In this document: positions 34,056-44,329 of the stretch, in pieces | Numbering within the stretch: position 1 is the first letter of the stretch | Layout of the letters: each line of letters starts with the position of its first letter | DNA from: Pseudophaeomoniella oleicola | Taxonomy: Eukaryota > Ascomycota > Eurotiomycetes > Phaeomoniellales > Phaeomoniellaceae | Assembly: GCA_003868215.1 (NCBI GenBank) | Contig: QWDQ01000018.1 | Location: 1-64,000 of the forward strand | Reading direction: 5' to 3' | DNA: 64,000 nucleotides | Made by a program: the position numbers and the translations under genes | Notes under the pieces: generated by a model | What the model saw: only the letters and a program-made list of their open reading frames with translations | What the model was told of the DNA's origin: nothing | The model's database searches: none

Positions 34056-35182
34056 CTACATGTCTGCTCTGGCTTCTTCACCCTCCCACGCCCTACGAAT
34101 CAATTCTTCAATAGGTGCCCTTTCGATTTTCCTCGGGTTTGCATAGGGATTGGCCACAGCGATGTCCGCCGCTTTGGATATATCTTCTTTCTTCATGCCC
34201 AGATCTTTGAGTGCGCGCTTCACCTCGAGGCGCTTCAAAAGAACATTCAAGCCCTTGATTGCATCGCCGTCGCTGCCTGGTAGTACTTGCGCCAGTTTGG
34301 CCATCGCCTCAGGTATGGCTGGCGCATTGTAAGAAAGTGCATGTGGTAGGATGATAGTATGGGTCTCTGCATGCGGCAAGTTGAATGATCCCCCGATTGT
34401 ATGACAGAGCTTATGATGGAGAGCCATTTCAGAACTTCCCAGGCAAATGCCGCACAACCAAGCCCCATACAGTGCATTGCGCCGAGCATCGATATCACTT
34501 GGATCTTTTAGAATGGAGGGCAACGACGCTGCCAGTGCACGAACACCATCAAGTGCCATAAGAGAAGTGACCGGATTGGTGTTCTTGGCATATAGCGCTT
34601 CCACTACGAAGACATCAGCGTTTGCCTCCAGATTGAGACAGGGGGATTGGTCTTACCGGCATGAGCGATAGCATTGATACCACTAGTCGCACTTAGACCA
34701 GGAGGAAGCGTCATAGTTAGATCAACGTCATAGATAACCGACCCAGGCAAGATCTTGGGATCACGCATTGTGGTTTTGCGGCCGTCGGCTGTTTGCCCCA
34801 GAATTGGCGTCATCTCACTGCCAGCATACGTCGTAGGAATGCAGAGGTGAGGCAGGCCAGTGTGGTAACTGATAGCCTTTCCCAGTCCAATAGTGCTTCC
34901 GCCACCAATTGAGACGACGCTGTCTGCATTGTGTGACTCTGCGTACTTGATAGCTTTCTGAGTGACGTCCATTGGGGTGTGCATAGTTGCTTCGGCGAAG
35001 ACACCTGCGACATCGCTTCCCAAAGTGTCTTTCAGGCGCCCTGCTTGGGAAGTCTGTTCAGGAGTAGACAACAGAAGAGGAGCATGGAGGTTCAGTCTGT
35101 GAAGTTCTGATTGAACTTTCCGCAGGGTGCCGGCACCAAAAACCACGTGGGCTGGGTTCGCATTGTATTCGAAATCTTCCAT
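34056..35182 (-). CDS. Maleylacetate reductase (iron-type alcohol dehydrogenase family)
   Basis: Reduces maleylacetate to 3-oxoadipate with NAD(P)H, the usual last step of hydroxyquinol, resorcinol and hydroquinone routes. Exons 35182-34657 and 34613-34056 region (second exon begins at 34603) restore AIAHAVEALYA; about 357 residues. Family words: VVFGAGTLRKV near the N-terminus, SIGGGSTIGLGKAI for the nucleotide site, PTTYAGSEMTPI, the GINAIAHAVEALYA helix, and HHKLCHTIGGSFNLPHAETHT with the His residues. The ATG at 35182 begins MEDFEYN just before the conserved region. ATGTGGGG lies about 90 bp upstream. The next gene upstream on the same strand is the C2H2 regulator. Confidence 0.92.
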
Positions 35183-35373
35183 AGCGAATGCTGTCTGACA
35201 AACGCACGACAAGTTTCCAATAGACAAGTAAAATGAGATATCTTCGTCGTTGTTTTGCGTATGTGGGGGACCCCAGAGGCTATCATTACCCGTGAGGGGT
35301 TGCGGAGTCGCCCACATTGGTCTTCAAGATAACCCCTAGCCGACTTCAGCAGTATATGACCAGTCATTGGACT
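35183..35373. promoter_or_regulatory. Short upstream region of maleylacetate reductase
   Basis: 191 bp between the regulator's stop and the reductase start; holds ATGTGGGGGA at 35271-35280. Confidence 0.5.
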
Positions 35374-38300
35374 CTATTCCCTCTGTTTACTGGCTTGGTA
35401 GCCTTCCTCGTAAGCAAGAGACAACTGGACCAATATTTCTCCCATTTGGGGAGTAATGCCCCAGACCCAGACCTGCGACTTGTTAGCTGGATAAAAGAAG
35501 TGCATCTGCAGCAAGCGCACATCATTGAGAAAGCTCGCCCACGACTTCGCAACAGCCGCTGCCAAAGATCCGTTGCCGTCATACTCGCTCTCCATCTCCA
35601 CCAGGAGTGCTTTCAGCTGCTCCAAAATGTGTGTTTCCTCTGGCGTTGGGGGTTTTGTGGACGCTTCAATCTCGACAGCGTAAACCCATTTCGTTAAGAA
35701 TAGAGCTTGAGGGAGATCAGTTGCGCTCTCAAGAACGTGGTAGCTTTCGGAATTCACTCACCACTATCCCAACCTGCGATGGCATGTTCAACACTCCAGC
35801 TAAACGCCGCAGTTTTGCTAACCAATAGATGTCCAATTTTGACGGGTGTCAGGAACCCTTCGTACGCTTTGGCGACAGCTTTAGTCAAGAAAGGGCTTCT
35901 GTCTTGTCTTGCTGCAACATACGACGCTATGGAGCTCTTAATCTTTTTGATATCACCGGTAAGTAAAATCAGTCGGTCGAAAGCATTGGTATTAGTCATC
36001 AGGCGCGAGGATGCGATACGTAGCACTGCCTGGCAATTGAAGATGAGAGGACCTTCTGGATCATCCCACGAAAATTGGTGCTCTTCCGACCGCCCTTGAG
36101 CAATGGCCTCCCCACACCGTGCAATGGCCGATGATGCTGTCGAATAGACCATGGTGCTAAGGGATTCGTTTGGCAATGGGCCGAATGGGTTTGTACCAAG
36201 CGAGTGAATGATTTGTATCATATGCCACATATGCACATTGACGGCGTGCATTACGACGAGTGCAGTAAAGCCAGAAACACTGTAAGCTTTGCCGGAAGCA
36301 TCTTCGCTCTGTTGTCCCGATATCATATCTATCATAACTTGACTGAGGAGTTTTCGAGAGGTTGTCACCCTGGACTGACGTCGCTCCCGCCATTCTTCTT
36401 CAGACCTAGCGTTCCATAGACGCTCCTCATCGGGCGTCTCGAACATAAGGTCCTTAGTGGCAACAAACCCAGGAGTCACATCATATGTAACCATGAGTAA
36501 ATTACTGATGATAAGGATGCCACACAGAAGCCTCTTCGACGATTCTCTAGAGATCCAGTTGGCCCACGTCATCTGGGCATCGCTTCCTGCGTAGTTCGAG
36601 AGCTGTTGCCTCCGTAGTCGATATTCCTGAATTTCTCGTGTCAGTAAAAGGTCTTCCTTCAAGCTTGGACCATCACTTACGATTGAGAAAAAGCCCAAGC
36701 CTTCCAAACATGCTGAGACGATGTCATGTTTACCACTAAAGACCGCAAAATTACTCAAGAGAAGCCTCGTCTGAAGGACCCATAGGGGTGCTGTTGTGCC
36801 TGCACCGTTAGCCCTATGAGATTCTAGAGCCTAGACAACGTCAGAAACCAAACCATCGAGATATGAGAGCAGGTTATCACATACAGGAGCGAGGGTTTTA
36901 TTAGCAAGATGATACAGCATCAATGCACGTCTTCGGTCGAGACGATACAAAGCACCGATGCTGCAAACAGCCAGAATAAGTGGACTCGGCGTCTCCGCCA
37001 GCGAGATGGAAGGTAAGTGTAGTATAGGTAGATGACGGTGAAAGCAATCGACGTAACTTGTGAAAAAACGTTGCACATCAGCCATTTTCGGAAGCAATTC
37101 TGTTTTATCCTCTATCCTTAGACGGCTTCCAATATCGGCACAGAGACTCTCATACGTTGAGTCATCAGCAGAAAATCTAGGGAGATCTGTGGTCTTTTCC
37201 CGCAGTACCCGAGGCAGGTGTTCAAAGACCTTCCCAGCCTGCTGATGACGAAAAGTCTGGGGAGAATGGTGGAATACCGTGGTCATCTCGAACGGATTTC
37301 GAAATGAATCCGTGTTCGAGAAGGCGTGACCTTCTTGGCTGAGATCCAAGCTACTCCTCTCACTGACAGACCGGTCAGAGTCATAAGCTCCACTTGAAAA
37401 CGTGGAGTTCTGTGCATGGTCGAATGGCACGTTTGGTAGGAAAGTAAATGCGTCCAAAAAGTCAAAAGAATCGAAGTCAGAGGTTGTCTGCGCCTGAGGA
37501 AGTCCGATGGGAGTCTTATTCAACCCGGTGTCTCGCTTCTGTCGCTTGCTGACATGATTCCCGTCAGGAATGGCTGGAATCAATGAATCAAAGGCATCAG
37601 CAAACTCGGTGATGCCATTTTCATGCGAGACACTAGAGTCGAGTAGATCTATGGTTGGAAAGCCGATGGATTCATGATGTCCAAGAGCGTTCTCGGTAGG
37701 CATACTAGCCTGCGGAAAGGACGCAGGTATTTGTGGTGTCAGAGACGAAATTTCATGCTGCTTCTTTGTGTTCAATGCGATATCATCCGGTGACTTGTTG
37801 GTTAGTCCCGATACTTCCGTCGGCCCACCTTTCGCAGCAGGAAATACTGGCGCCGGATCTGAAGCGCGTTGCTTCTCCAGATGAGGAGACAGTTGAGGAG
37901 AGCGTGATCTTTGCTGTGGCCGAGGTTCTTTCTCGGGACCTGCTTGCACAGCGTGTTCGGAATCAGGGAAGATTCGCCAGGTAACATTATTTGCGACATC
38001 TCCAAGCGGTTCAACAGCAGGTTCGACAGCGACTACGATACTTTCCTCGCCGTCAGATGAAGGCGCGCCAGCCTGTCGTGGCTGCTCTCCCAATTGATTA
38101 CGCTCGAGATGTAACGTCTTCTCATGCCGTTTCACAAGATCCCTGTGGATTCGTAAAGATCAGCTGGACTGCACCGATAGGATCTCTGACCACGACTTAC
38201 TTCCGAGCATATCTCTTGTGACAGTACTGACAAGAGAAAGGTCGCTCCTGGGTATGGATCCGTTCATGGCGGACACAGTGCTCACTGCGCTTGAAGACCT

Positions 38301-38433
38301 TGTCGCATCCACGACATTTGTAGATCCTTCGAGCGCCTTCTTTCACAGTGACTTGGTCATTCTCGTTAAACCTCAGAGCGGGTGACGGCATTGTAATCGG
38401 GCCCTCCATGAACGCAACGTGATCGGTGTTCAT
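35374..38433 (-). CDS. C2H2 zinc-finger plus fungal_trans transcription factor
   Basis: Probable cluster regulator. Exons 38433-38201, 38142-35762 and 35705-35374. Two C2H2 fingers open the protein (CRGC...HERIH and CQYC...HEKTLH, the second spanning intron 1), followed by a long polar, Ser/Pro-rich linker and a C-terminal fungal-specific transcription factor domain (words FFTSYVDCFHRHLPILH, PLILAVCSIGALY, PLWVLQTRLLLSNF). About 960 residues. Intron 2 is 56 nt with a good branch site. An in-frame TAG at 36831-36833 interrupts exon 2; a 54-nt intron with a weak GTTTGG donor and GTGCAG acceptor would remove it, so the gene is either spliced there or carries a nonsense codon. It lies at the centromere-side edge of the cluster. 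Confidence 0.85.
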
Positions 38434-39268
38434 GTAGTCGGCGTAAGGACAGGCATAACGGCAGGCATATACTCCGACTGTTGTTCTCCTGCCACTTGTA
38501 GAAGCTGCAAGGCTTCAGAGGTTCGATGATGTAGTTCAGATTGCCTGGTGCCATACTCGCGCTACTCGTCGTGCTTGGTCATTGACTGTGCGGGGGAAAC
38601 CTTAGCGGCAGATTGAGGAAGTCTGTGTGTACTATAGTACTACCTCATACAGTAGTTGGTGGTGATGGTCGTAGGCGTATCGGGTAGGTCGTCGTTTACT
38701 ACGTACTACGTAGTAGTAGATGTATCAAAGGCGGGGGAACTGTGGACCTATTGGACGCGACAGCACGACGCCCAAGCCACAAAAGGATCCTCTCAATACA
38801 AATACTACGTAGTACAAAGGTTGCAACCCCTCGTCTGTTAGAGTTCTTTGTAATGCTTATGGTTATGGTTATGGTTAGATTACCGAGGTTGTTGTTCGGT
38901 CTGTCATGCATCAGGAAAGATATACGTTGATCAGGTTTGGTGTTGCTACTGGTGGAAAAAGCTCAATCACGGCTCTATTACGGCGACTACCAAAGTACGA
39001 CCACCCCTACTTTCAATTTGACTGACCCTGGTTGGCTAGGTTGATGCAAACTCAAGACTAACAATAGAGCAGACACATACACTCCCTGTTTCAAATTGTC
39101 GTCGCTATCTTATATATGGGCAAGATGAGCATACCGAGATGAGAAACAAGGGGCCAGAAGCTACACGTTGGCAGTGTCTCTTCGTCGGTCAAGCCGTTTA
39201 TCCAACCCACCAGAACTCTACGCTTGACACAGCACACACCCACTCGCTCAAGATCACCGTTGATGTAG
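38434..39268. other. Intergenic region with TACGTA palindromes
   Basis: No gene supported. Holds three perfect palindromes: GTACTATAGTAC at 38629-38640 and TACTACGTAGTA at 38704-38715 and 38803-38814. A run of GGTTAT/TATGG-like repeats lies near 38855-38875. Confidence 0.55.
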
Positions 39269-40276
39269 TTAGAGAGTTCCTGGCCAGAAACGATGTCGAT
39301 TGCGTTCCGTGGATGCCCACGCTGCATCATGCGCCAGGATCACCTCGACGTGTTGGTCCTCCATGAGCTCGAGTGTTTTGATCCTTTCCAATGTCTCAAT
39401 TGTCCGACGTTTATCGCCATGTATGCAGCATGTTTGCCCATCTTCTCCCTGCCATTCTGCGACCTCGAGCTCCCTATTCAGAAGGCGACGATCGTGGCAT
39501 GCGTCGCCACCGAGATAAGCCCAACGCTTGGGTCCTAACCTCGCTAAAAGATTGATATGTCCCTGCAGGTGTCCAGGAGCATCGGCGATGAACAAACTGC
39601 CATCTTTGAATACATCGATCACATGGGGAAGATGTGCCAACGGTGCCCAGGTAGCATGTGATAAGGCTGCAGGTAAACTTCTCCGTCTCCTGCCCTCTTC
39701 GGAGACAATTGTGCTTTGTTCCGGGTTAGGCAACTGGGTTGTCCTCTCATGGGGTAGTAGGTCTGGCTCGAAGTGTGCGTGTCCACCTGATCGAGCTTCT
39801 CTGCTTCCGCTATCAAGCAGCTCGAGACTGCCGTTGCCGACTATGAAATGGCTTTTGCTGAAATCAGAAGGTGTGCCAACATGGTCCCAATGAACATGGG
39901 ACAGTATCACGTAGTGGACATCTTCAAGCGACAGTCCTCCGGCCTCGATACTTGCTTTGACGTCTGGATCGGTTGACAGAGGTTGTCGATTTAGCAGGTG
40001 TCTTTGCAACGCTTCCGGATACTTGTTGGTATCGCGACGAATGCCGAGATCGAAAACAATTCTCGTGATCTTCCCACTGGTGGGTTCACGATGCTGAATC
40101 AAGAACGAGAGTGAAGGAACAGTATGGCGGCGACCCTCTACAGACGGCTGTACGAACTGATATTCTGGTAAGGTAAGCGATCCAGCCAAGAGCGCGTGTA
40201 CTGTCACATAAACCTGTCCGACCTTGGCACATGGTAATTTTGCCGGTTGCTCACCATCAGGCACAGCCGAAGACAT
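39269..40276 (-). CDS. Metallo-beta-lactamase-fold hydrolase (lactonase-like)
   Basis: Single-exon 335-residue protein. The zinc-binding signature HVHWDHVG is at about residues 127-134; a later DAPGHLQGHINLL supplies further His/Asp, a GGDACHD word the bridging Asp region, and AHDAAW near the C-terminus the final His. This arrangement is that of fungal members related to AHL-lactonase-type (AiiA/AttM) hydrolases, which open lactone rings; the real substrate is unknown. No signal peptide. It lies just outside the aromatic cluster; a TTTGTGGGGG word is about 190 bp upstream, so it could be a peripheral member of the regulon. Confidence 0.85.
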   Translation of the reverse strand: MSSAVPDGEQPAKLPCAKVGQVYVTVHALLAGSLTLPEYQFVQPSVEGRRHTVPSLSFLIQHREPTSGKITRIVFDLGIRRDTNKYPEALQRHLLNRQPLSTDPDVKASIEAGGLSLEDVHYVILSHVHWDHVGTPSDFSKSHFIVGNGSLELLDSGSREARSGGHAHFEPDLLPHERTTQLPNPEQSTIVSEEGRRRRSLPAALSHATWAPLAHLPHVIDVFKDGSLFIADAPGHLQGHINLLARLGPKRWAYLGGDACHDRRLLNRELEVAEWQGEDGQTCCIHGDKRRTIETLERIKTLELMEDQHVEVILAHDAAWASTERNRHRFWPGTL

Positions 40277-40946
40277 TGAGCAGAGCCATTTGAATGAAGC
40301 ATATGCAGAGTGAAGACTGCATTATATCTATACAGAGAATGAAGGAGAGCCCTAGTTACATACTATAGATAGGAGTCGATACCCAAGCTGATGAAGGTAT
40401 TGTGAACCTGGACTAAAGTCGAACAGCATACCTAACAGACGATAATTCCACACCCCGCATCCCCCCTTCCCCCACAAATTGCATACCTAGGTACCTGGGG
40501 TAAAGATGTCTAGGTACCTTATCTTGGTACGTACTACGTCGTATTCAGGGTATCTCAGGTACCTAGGTAGATGGGGCCAGGCCATGCCCCTATGAGTTTC
40601 GATAGATTCATGGCTGTATCTGTATCTGTATTTGTATCTGCGTATAGAAATACGGGGTAGAACTCCCTGTCTCCTCTCCGTCTCTCCGCCATCGCCACCC
40701 CCGCTCGACCTCGGTTATCCGGCTAACAAATACCAACACCTTGATAGGTCCAAGATCACATCACGGCTGCTTACGATTTGCCAGGTATGCTATTGGAAGG
40801 GTCCGGCCGGTTACTCGACGTGATTAGTAAGTGTGTCAAGCTGCCAGATTGAATGATACCGAGCGTCGACTTGCATCTTGCACGCATCACGGAAAGATAT
40901 CTCGTCATATACACTATTGATTGTAGTCTGCGAGTCGTGATTATTA
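40277..40946. other. Intergenic region with inverted repeat
   Basis: Contains a perfect 14-bp inverted repeat (40484-40497 and 40556-40569) with GGTACC cores, a GTACTACGTCGTA word near 40528, several TGTATC hexamers at 40614-40640, and a C-rich run near 40455-40475. No gene supported. Confidence 0.5.
40484..40569. repeat. 14-bp perfect inverted repeat around GGTACC
   Basis: TACCTAGGTACCTG at 40484-40497 is the exact reverse complement of the word at 40556-40569; a third GGTACC-containing word lies between them near 40511. The 58-bp spacer is itself AT/GT mixed. It could form a cruciform or be a regulator array; no target-site duplication seen. Confidence 0.8.
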
Positions 40947-42180
40947 TTACATATCTGCACAGGTCTTCGGATATTGAAGTGCATGCATAATCTGGGTCAA
41001 CAACCTGTCTCCATCGATCTCTACGACATAGTTGACATTCTGTAAGACTTGCCTCCTCGGCATCAACGCTTGTTGATACGCATGGATATTGCCATAGCTG
41101 GGGCTTGACCAGGCTGTGTCAACGTCCAGATAGACTTGTTCTGTTAGCAACTATAGCGTTCAGGGACGAGAGACATACAAGAGGTGGAATTGAGGACATT
41201 TGCTGGATCAAGCACAGAAAACATGGCGGCTTCGTCCCAAAATGGCAACGTGGTACCATAATGGTCGTGAGCCAGAGTGGTATAGGGATTCTTGATCGTG
41301 TAGGTTTCGTTCCAGAATGCTTCGGACGGGTAGACCTGGTTCGCTGCGTTTCCAACCATAGCTGAATCTTGTCAGTCAAGCTCCAATGAGGGATGCCAGG
41401 ACTCACTGATATTGGGGAAATTGGCGGTCAAGGCAATCTTGGTTGCTTCGGGGTCAATCATGAGATTGATCTGGGATTGTCAGTAAGCACTCAAGACCCA
41501 CAGGCATCATCACCTACATCGGAATTGATATCAGCCTGGTTGACAGTCCCGGTGACTTCCAACAGATTGACATCAATATAGCCGCCCATAACAACAAGAC
41601 CCCTGGTGAGAGAGGCAAACTCTGGGTCCATGCGCACGGCGAGCGCAATGTTGGTCAAAGCCCCGCCCGAATAGATCATGACTTCTCCGGGATACTTGTG
41701 AACCGTCTCAACCAGCCAGGCTGCAGCGTTGCCTCCAGCCAAAGTAGCGTTTGGGTACCCTTCAAGGAAGGCAGACCTTGCGATTCTATTGGGATTTCCC
41801 GATGTCGGATCATTACCTAAAGCTTCCGCAGTCAAGTTCTCCGGGGCGAATGCACCCTGCCATGGGAGTACTCCATGAAGCTCTTCCCATGCTTGGAAGA
41901 TTTCTGGGGTGTTCAAAAGTGGATAGTCCGCGCCTTTGTAGACCGGAATGCAACTCGAGAGGTTGCCGATCTCAAGAGTTGCGACACCATGAAGACTTGT
42001 CTGCAGCGCCCAGGAATTGGCCGTGTCGCCAACAAGGCCTAACACATCCCAGCCGGCATCTAAAGCAAGAAGAATCGGGATGTAGCCGGTTGCGCTCCAG
42101 TCATTGTCAAGGATGACCTTTGGAGCAGCTGCCTGTGCGACTGTGAAACCAGCAGCGACTAGGAACGCGAAATACTTCAT
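40947..42180 (-). CDS. Secreted inosine/uridine-preferring nucleoside hydrolase-like protein
   Basis: Nucleoside hydrolase family, expected to cleave N-glycosidic bonds of nucleosides. Exons 42180-41518, 41470-41407, 41361-41179 and 41134-40947 give about 365 residues. An N-terminal signal peptide (MKYFAFLVAAGFTVAQA) indicates secretion. The calcium-binding DxDxxxDD start motif appears only as LDNDWSATGYIPILLAL, keeping the first two Asp but lacking the later pair; VMGGYIDVNLLEVTG and ADINSD, with DINLMIDPEA after the intron, supply other family positions. Many secreted fungal members share this shape, so activity is not excluded. Upstream of it are TACTACGTAGTA palindromes. The last intron boundary is the least certain. 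Confidence 0.85.
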
Positions 42181-43426
42181 TTTGCAGGAAATCGGGAGAA
42201 GTACAAGACGTGGGATGAGCTGCGCCAACAAAAGCGAGCGGTCTGCGGCTCTTTATGTCCCCATTTTGTATTGCTACGACGTACTACGTAGTATGTACGG
42301 AGTAATCGAACTCGATAGGCACAGGTAAAGATCTGCAAGCTTACCCTGCTTTTGGTAGCATCGGCGTTGAGCGGTCAATAGCTTAGGTAGCTCACTGATT
42401 GTCTAGTAACATTGGATGAGAAATCCTGCATGATGCATCTTGGTATCGACGACCTAATACTACGTAGGACGTGATAGAACGTGCTAATGTACGATATCGG
42501 CAAACGATTTTAGCTATCTCCACTACCCCCCACAGCGATAACGAGATAGAAAGCGAAATCTACTCAGTGAGCGAAGATCGAATAGGCGGAGGTGACCGTT
42601 AGACCCATACTGTCCCATAGCTTCACTGCGAATGTGGAAGCTCGGGTGATAAGCAAAATCGTGTGGCTGGAAAACACACCACCAAAGCATCCAGTAGTAA
42701 GACTGCGAACCGGTTACGGAGTATCTGATAACACTCGGTAAATTACTGTAGATACTGTCAAGGACTACCTCAGCTAGATATATAGGAGAAATACGTCACT
42801 TCACGAAACAGCCAATGCAAATCCAACTGCCTCCAGACCACAGGCCAAGATCTTTGGCCTGTTGCCAAAAGGAACTACACATCCTCCATAAGCCCAGTCG
42901 TCACGCTTCTTGTGCTTCAAGACATAGCTGGAGGCGGCAAGCTGCCCGAAAGAAATTATGTATAAGAGAAAGAATCACCATCTCCCGGTCTGTAAGGACC
43001 GGGACAATAAGCGGGATTGGATATGCACATCAGGACCACCTTTCCTAGAGCAACATAAACATACAACAGCAGCACATCAGGATAAGTCAGTTTGCTCCTG
43101 AACAGGCAGCTTGCGGTCTAACCAGTGAAATCTTGGTACGATGCAACATTGTGGACTTCCAAAGTTATTCGCATTGACGGGGTACCATAGACCCATAGAG
43201 CTGATGGCAGGGATTGCCTTCACGATCGAGTATGATCGTGATGTGGACGAGCCCAAGGAATTCGCAGATGTCCCTTGCAAGTATTTGGATGACAGGCCAC
43301 CTTAATGAAGTGGAATAGTCGACCGACATTCCGATTCCAGGATATATTGTATCCGTACTGATCCACCGAAGTGAAGTTTCGTCGTTCGTTGTGATACGAG
43401 ATGGACAAGATAGATCTTGCTATGAT
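42181..43426. other. Gene-free stretch between nucleoside hydrolase and FHA gene
   Basis: About 1.25 kb without a supported gene. Holds TACTACGTAGTA at 42282-42293, a near match near 42458, TACGGAGTA words near 42296 and 42715, and a CCCCCACAG word near 42525. The part near 43000-43426 is the 3' side of the FHA gene. Confidence 0.5.
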
Positions 43427-44329
43427 TCATCCCGGCGGTGGAAGCATCAATACATATTCCCGACTCGAAAGCCCAAACTTGAAAGTATCTTTGTCCATGA
43501 GTTCAAAATACCTTTCGGCAGGTATACGTTCACCGTTGACCTCTGTCCCATTGGCGCTCTCGAGATCGATCATATAGGGTTTGACTTTCCCAATCCTGTC
43601 TCCATATTCGTTCTTCCTTTCGACGTAGCGAAACTGAAGGACAGCATGTTGTTTCGAGCAACTCGGATGGTCGATAGGAAAATCAACGACAGCATGTTCT
43701 CGTCCAAATAGCCAGCACGTTCTCGAGGCAAGTTCCACGGTCTCGATGATTTCCGAGTCCTTAAAGACATATAATCTCCATGCCTGCTTGGTTGGAGGCT
43801 TCCTGGCCTCGGGAGGCTCGTGATATTTCAAGACAATTGCCTGCCCATCCACTGAAGTCACGGTATTGCTTTCCGCTGCAAGCCTTCCTGTGTTTTCAAA
43901 GTTGGGCTTCTGTTTTTCCGGCTGCGGAGACTTCCTAATAACAGCAGTTTCGTTGTCGAAGGCATCTTGTTGTGGAGGTAGTGCCTTTGAGGAGCGCCGA
44001 CCGTCCTTGGACCGTGACCGTCGCCTGTGCCTCTCCCGTGATCTGTGTCGTCTGGAACCACGATCATGGTCCCTTCTTGAACTGTAGGATTTGTCTCGCG
44101 AGCCATCTCTATGACTCCGGCGATCTCGACGGGGACTTCGTGATCGGCTCAAGGGTCGACGCTCTCGCTCTCTACTTCTGTTCTTCGTTCGGTGATTTTC
44201 ATGGTCTCTGCTCGAGCTGGAAGGACTAGCTGGGTCTCTTTTCGACCTCTTATAGGGTAGCGGGGACTGTGAACCTGGATCTAGCGAGCGCCTGCTGCCC
44301 CTTTCTCGTGAAGAATTATCTGCAGCCAT
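43427..44329 (-). CDS. FHA-domain RS-rich protein, SNIP1/Pml1-like
   Basis: Single-exon 300-residue nuclear protein. The first half (about residues 1-115) is Arg/Ser/Asp-rich with many RS, RD and RH repeats, as in spliceosomal proteins; the C-terminal half is a forkhead-associated domain with the signatures WLFGRE, DHPSCSKQHAVLQFR and DLESANGTEVNGERI (phosphothreonine-binding loop residues). This order, RS-rich region then C-terminal FHA, is that of SNIP1 (animals), Dawdle (plants) and Pml1 (RES complex of the spliceosome). A conserved gene marking the start of housekeeping content on this arm. Divergent from the GMC oxidoreductase. Confidence 0.92.
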   Translation of the reverse strand: MAADNSSRERGSRRSLDPGSQSPLPYKRSKRDPASPSSSSRDHENHRTKNRSRERERRPLSRSRSPRRDRRSHRDGSRDKSYSSRRDHDRGSRRHRSRERHRRRSRSKDGRRSSKALPPQQDAFDNETAVIRKSPQPEKQKPNFENTGRLAAESNTVTSVDGQAIVLKYHEPPEARKPPTKQAWRLYVFKDSEIIETVELASRTCWLFGREHAVVDFPIDHPSCSKQHAVLQFRYVERKNEYGDRIGKVKPYMIDLESANGTEVNGERIPAERYFELMDKDTFKFGLSSREYVLMLPPPG

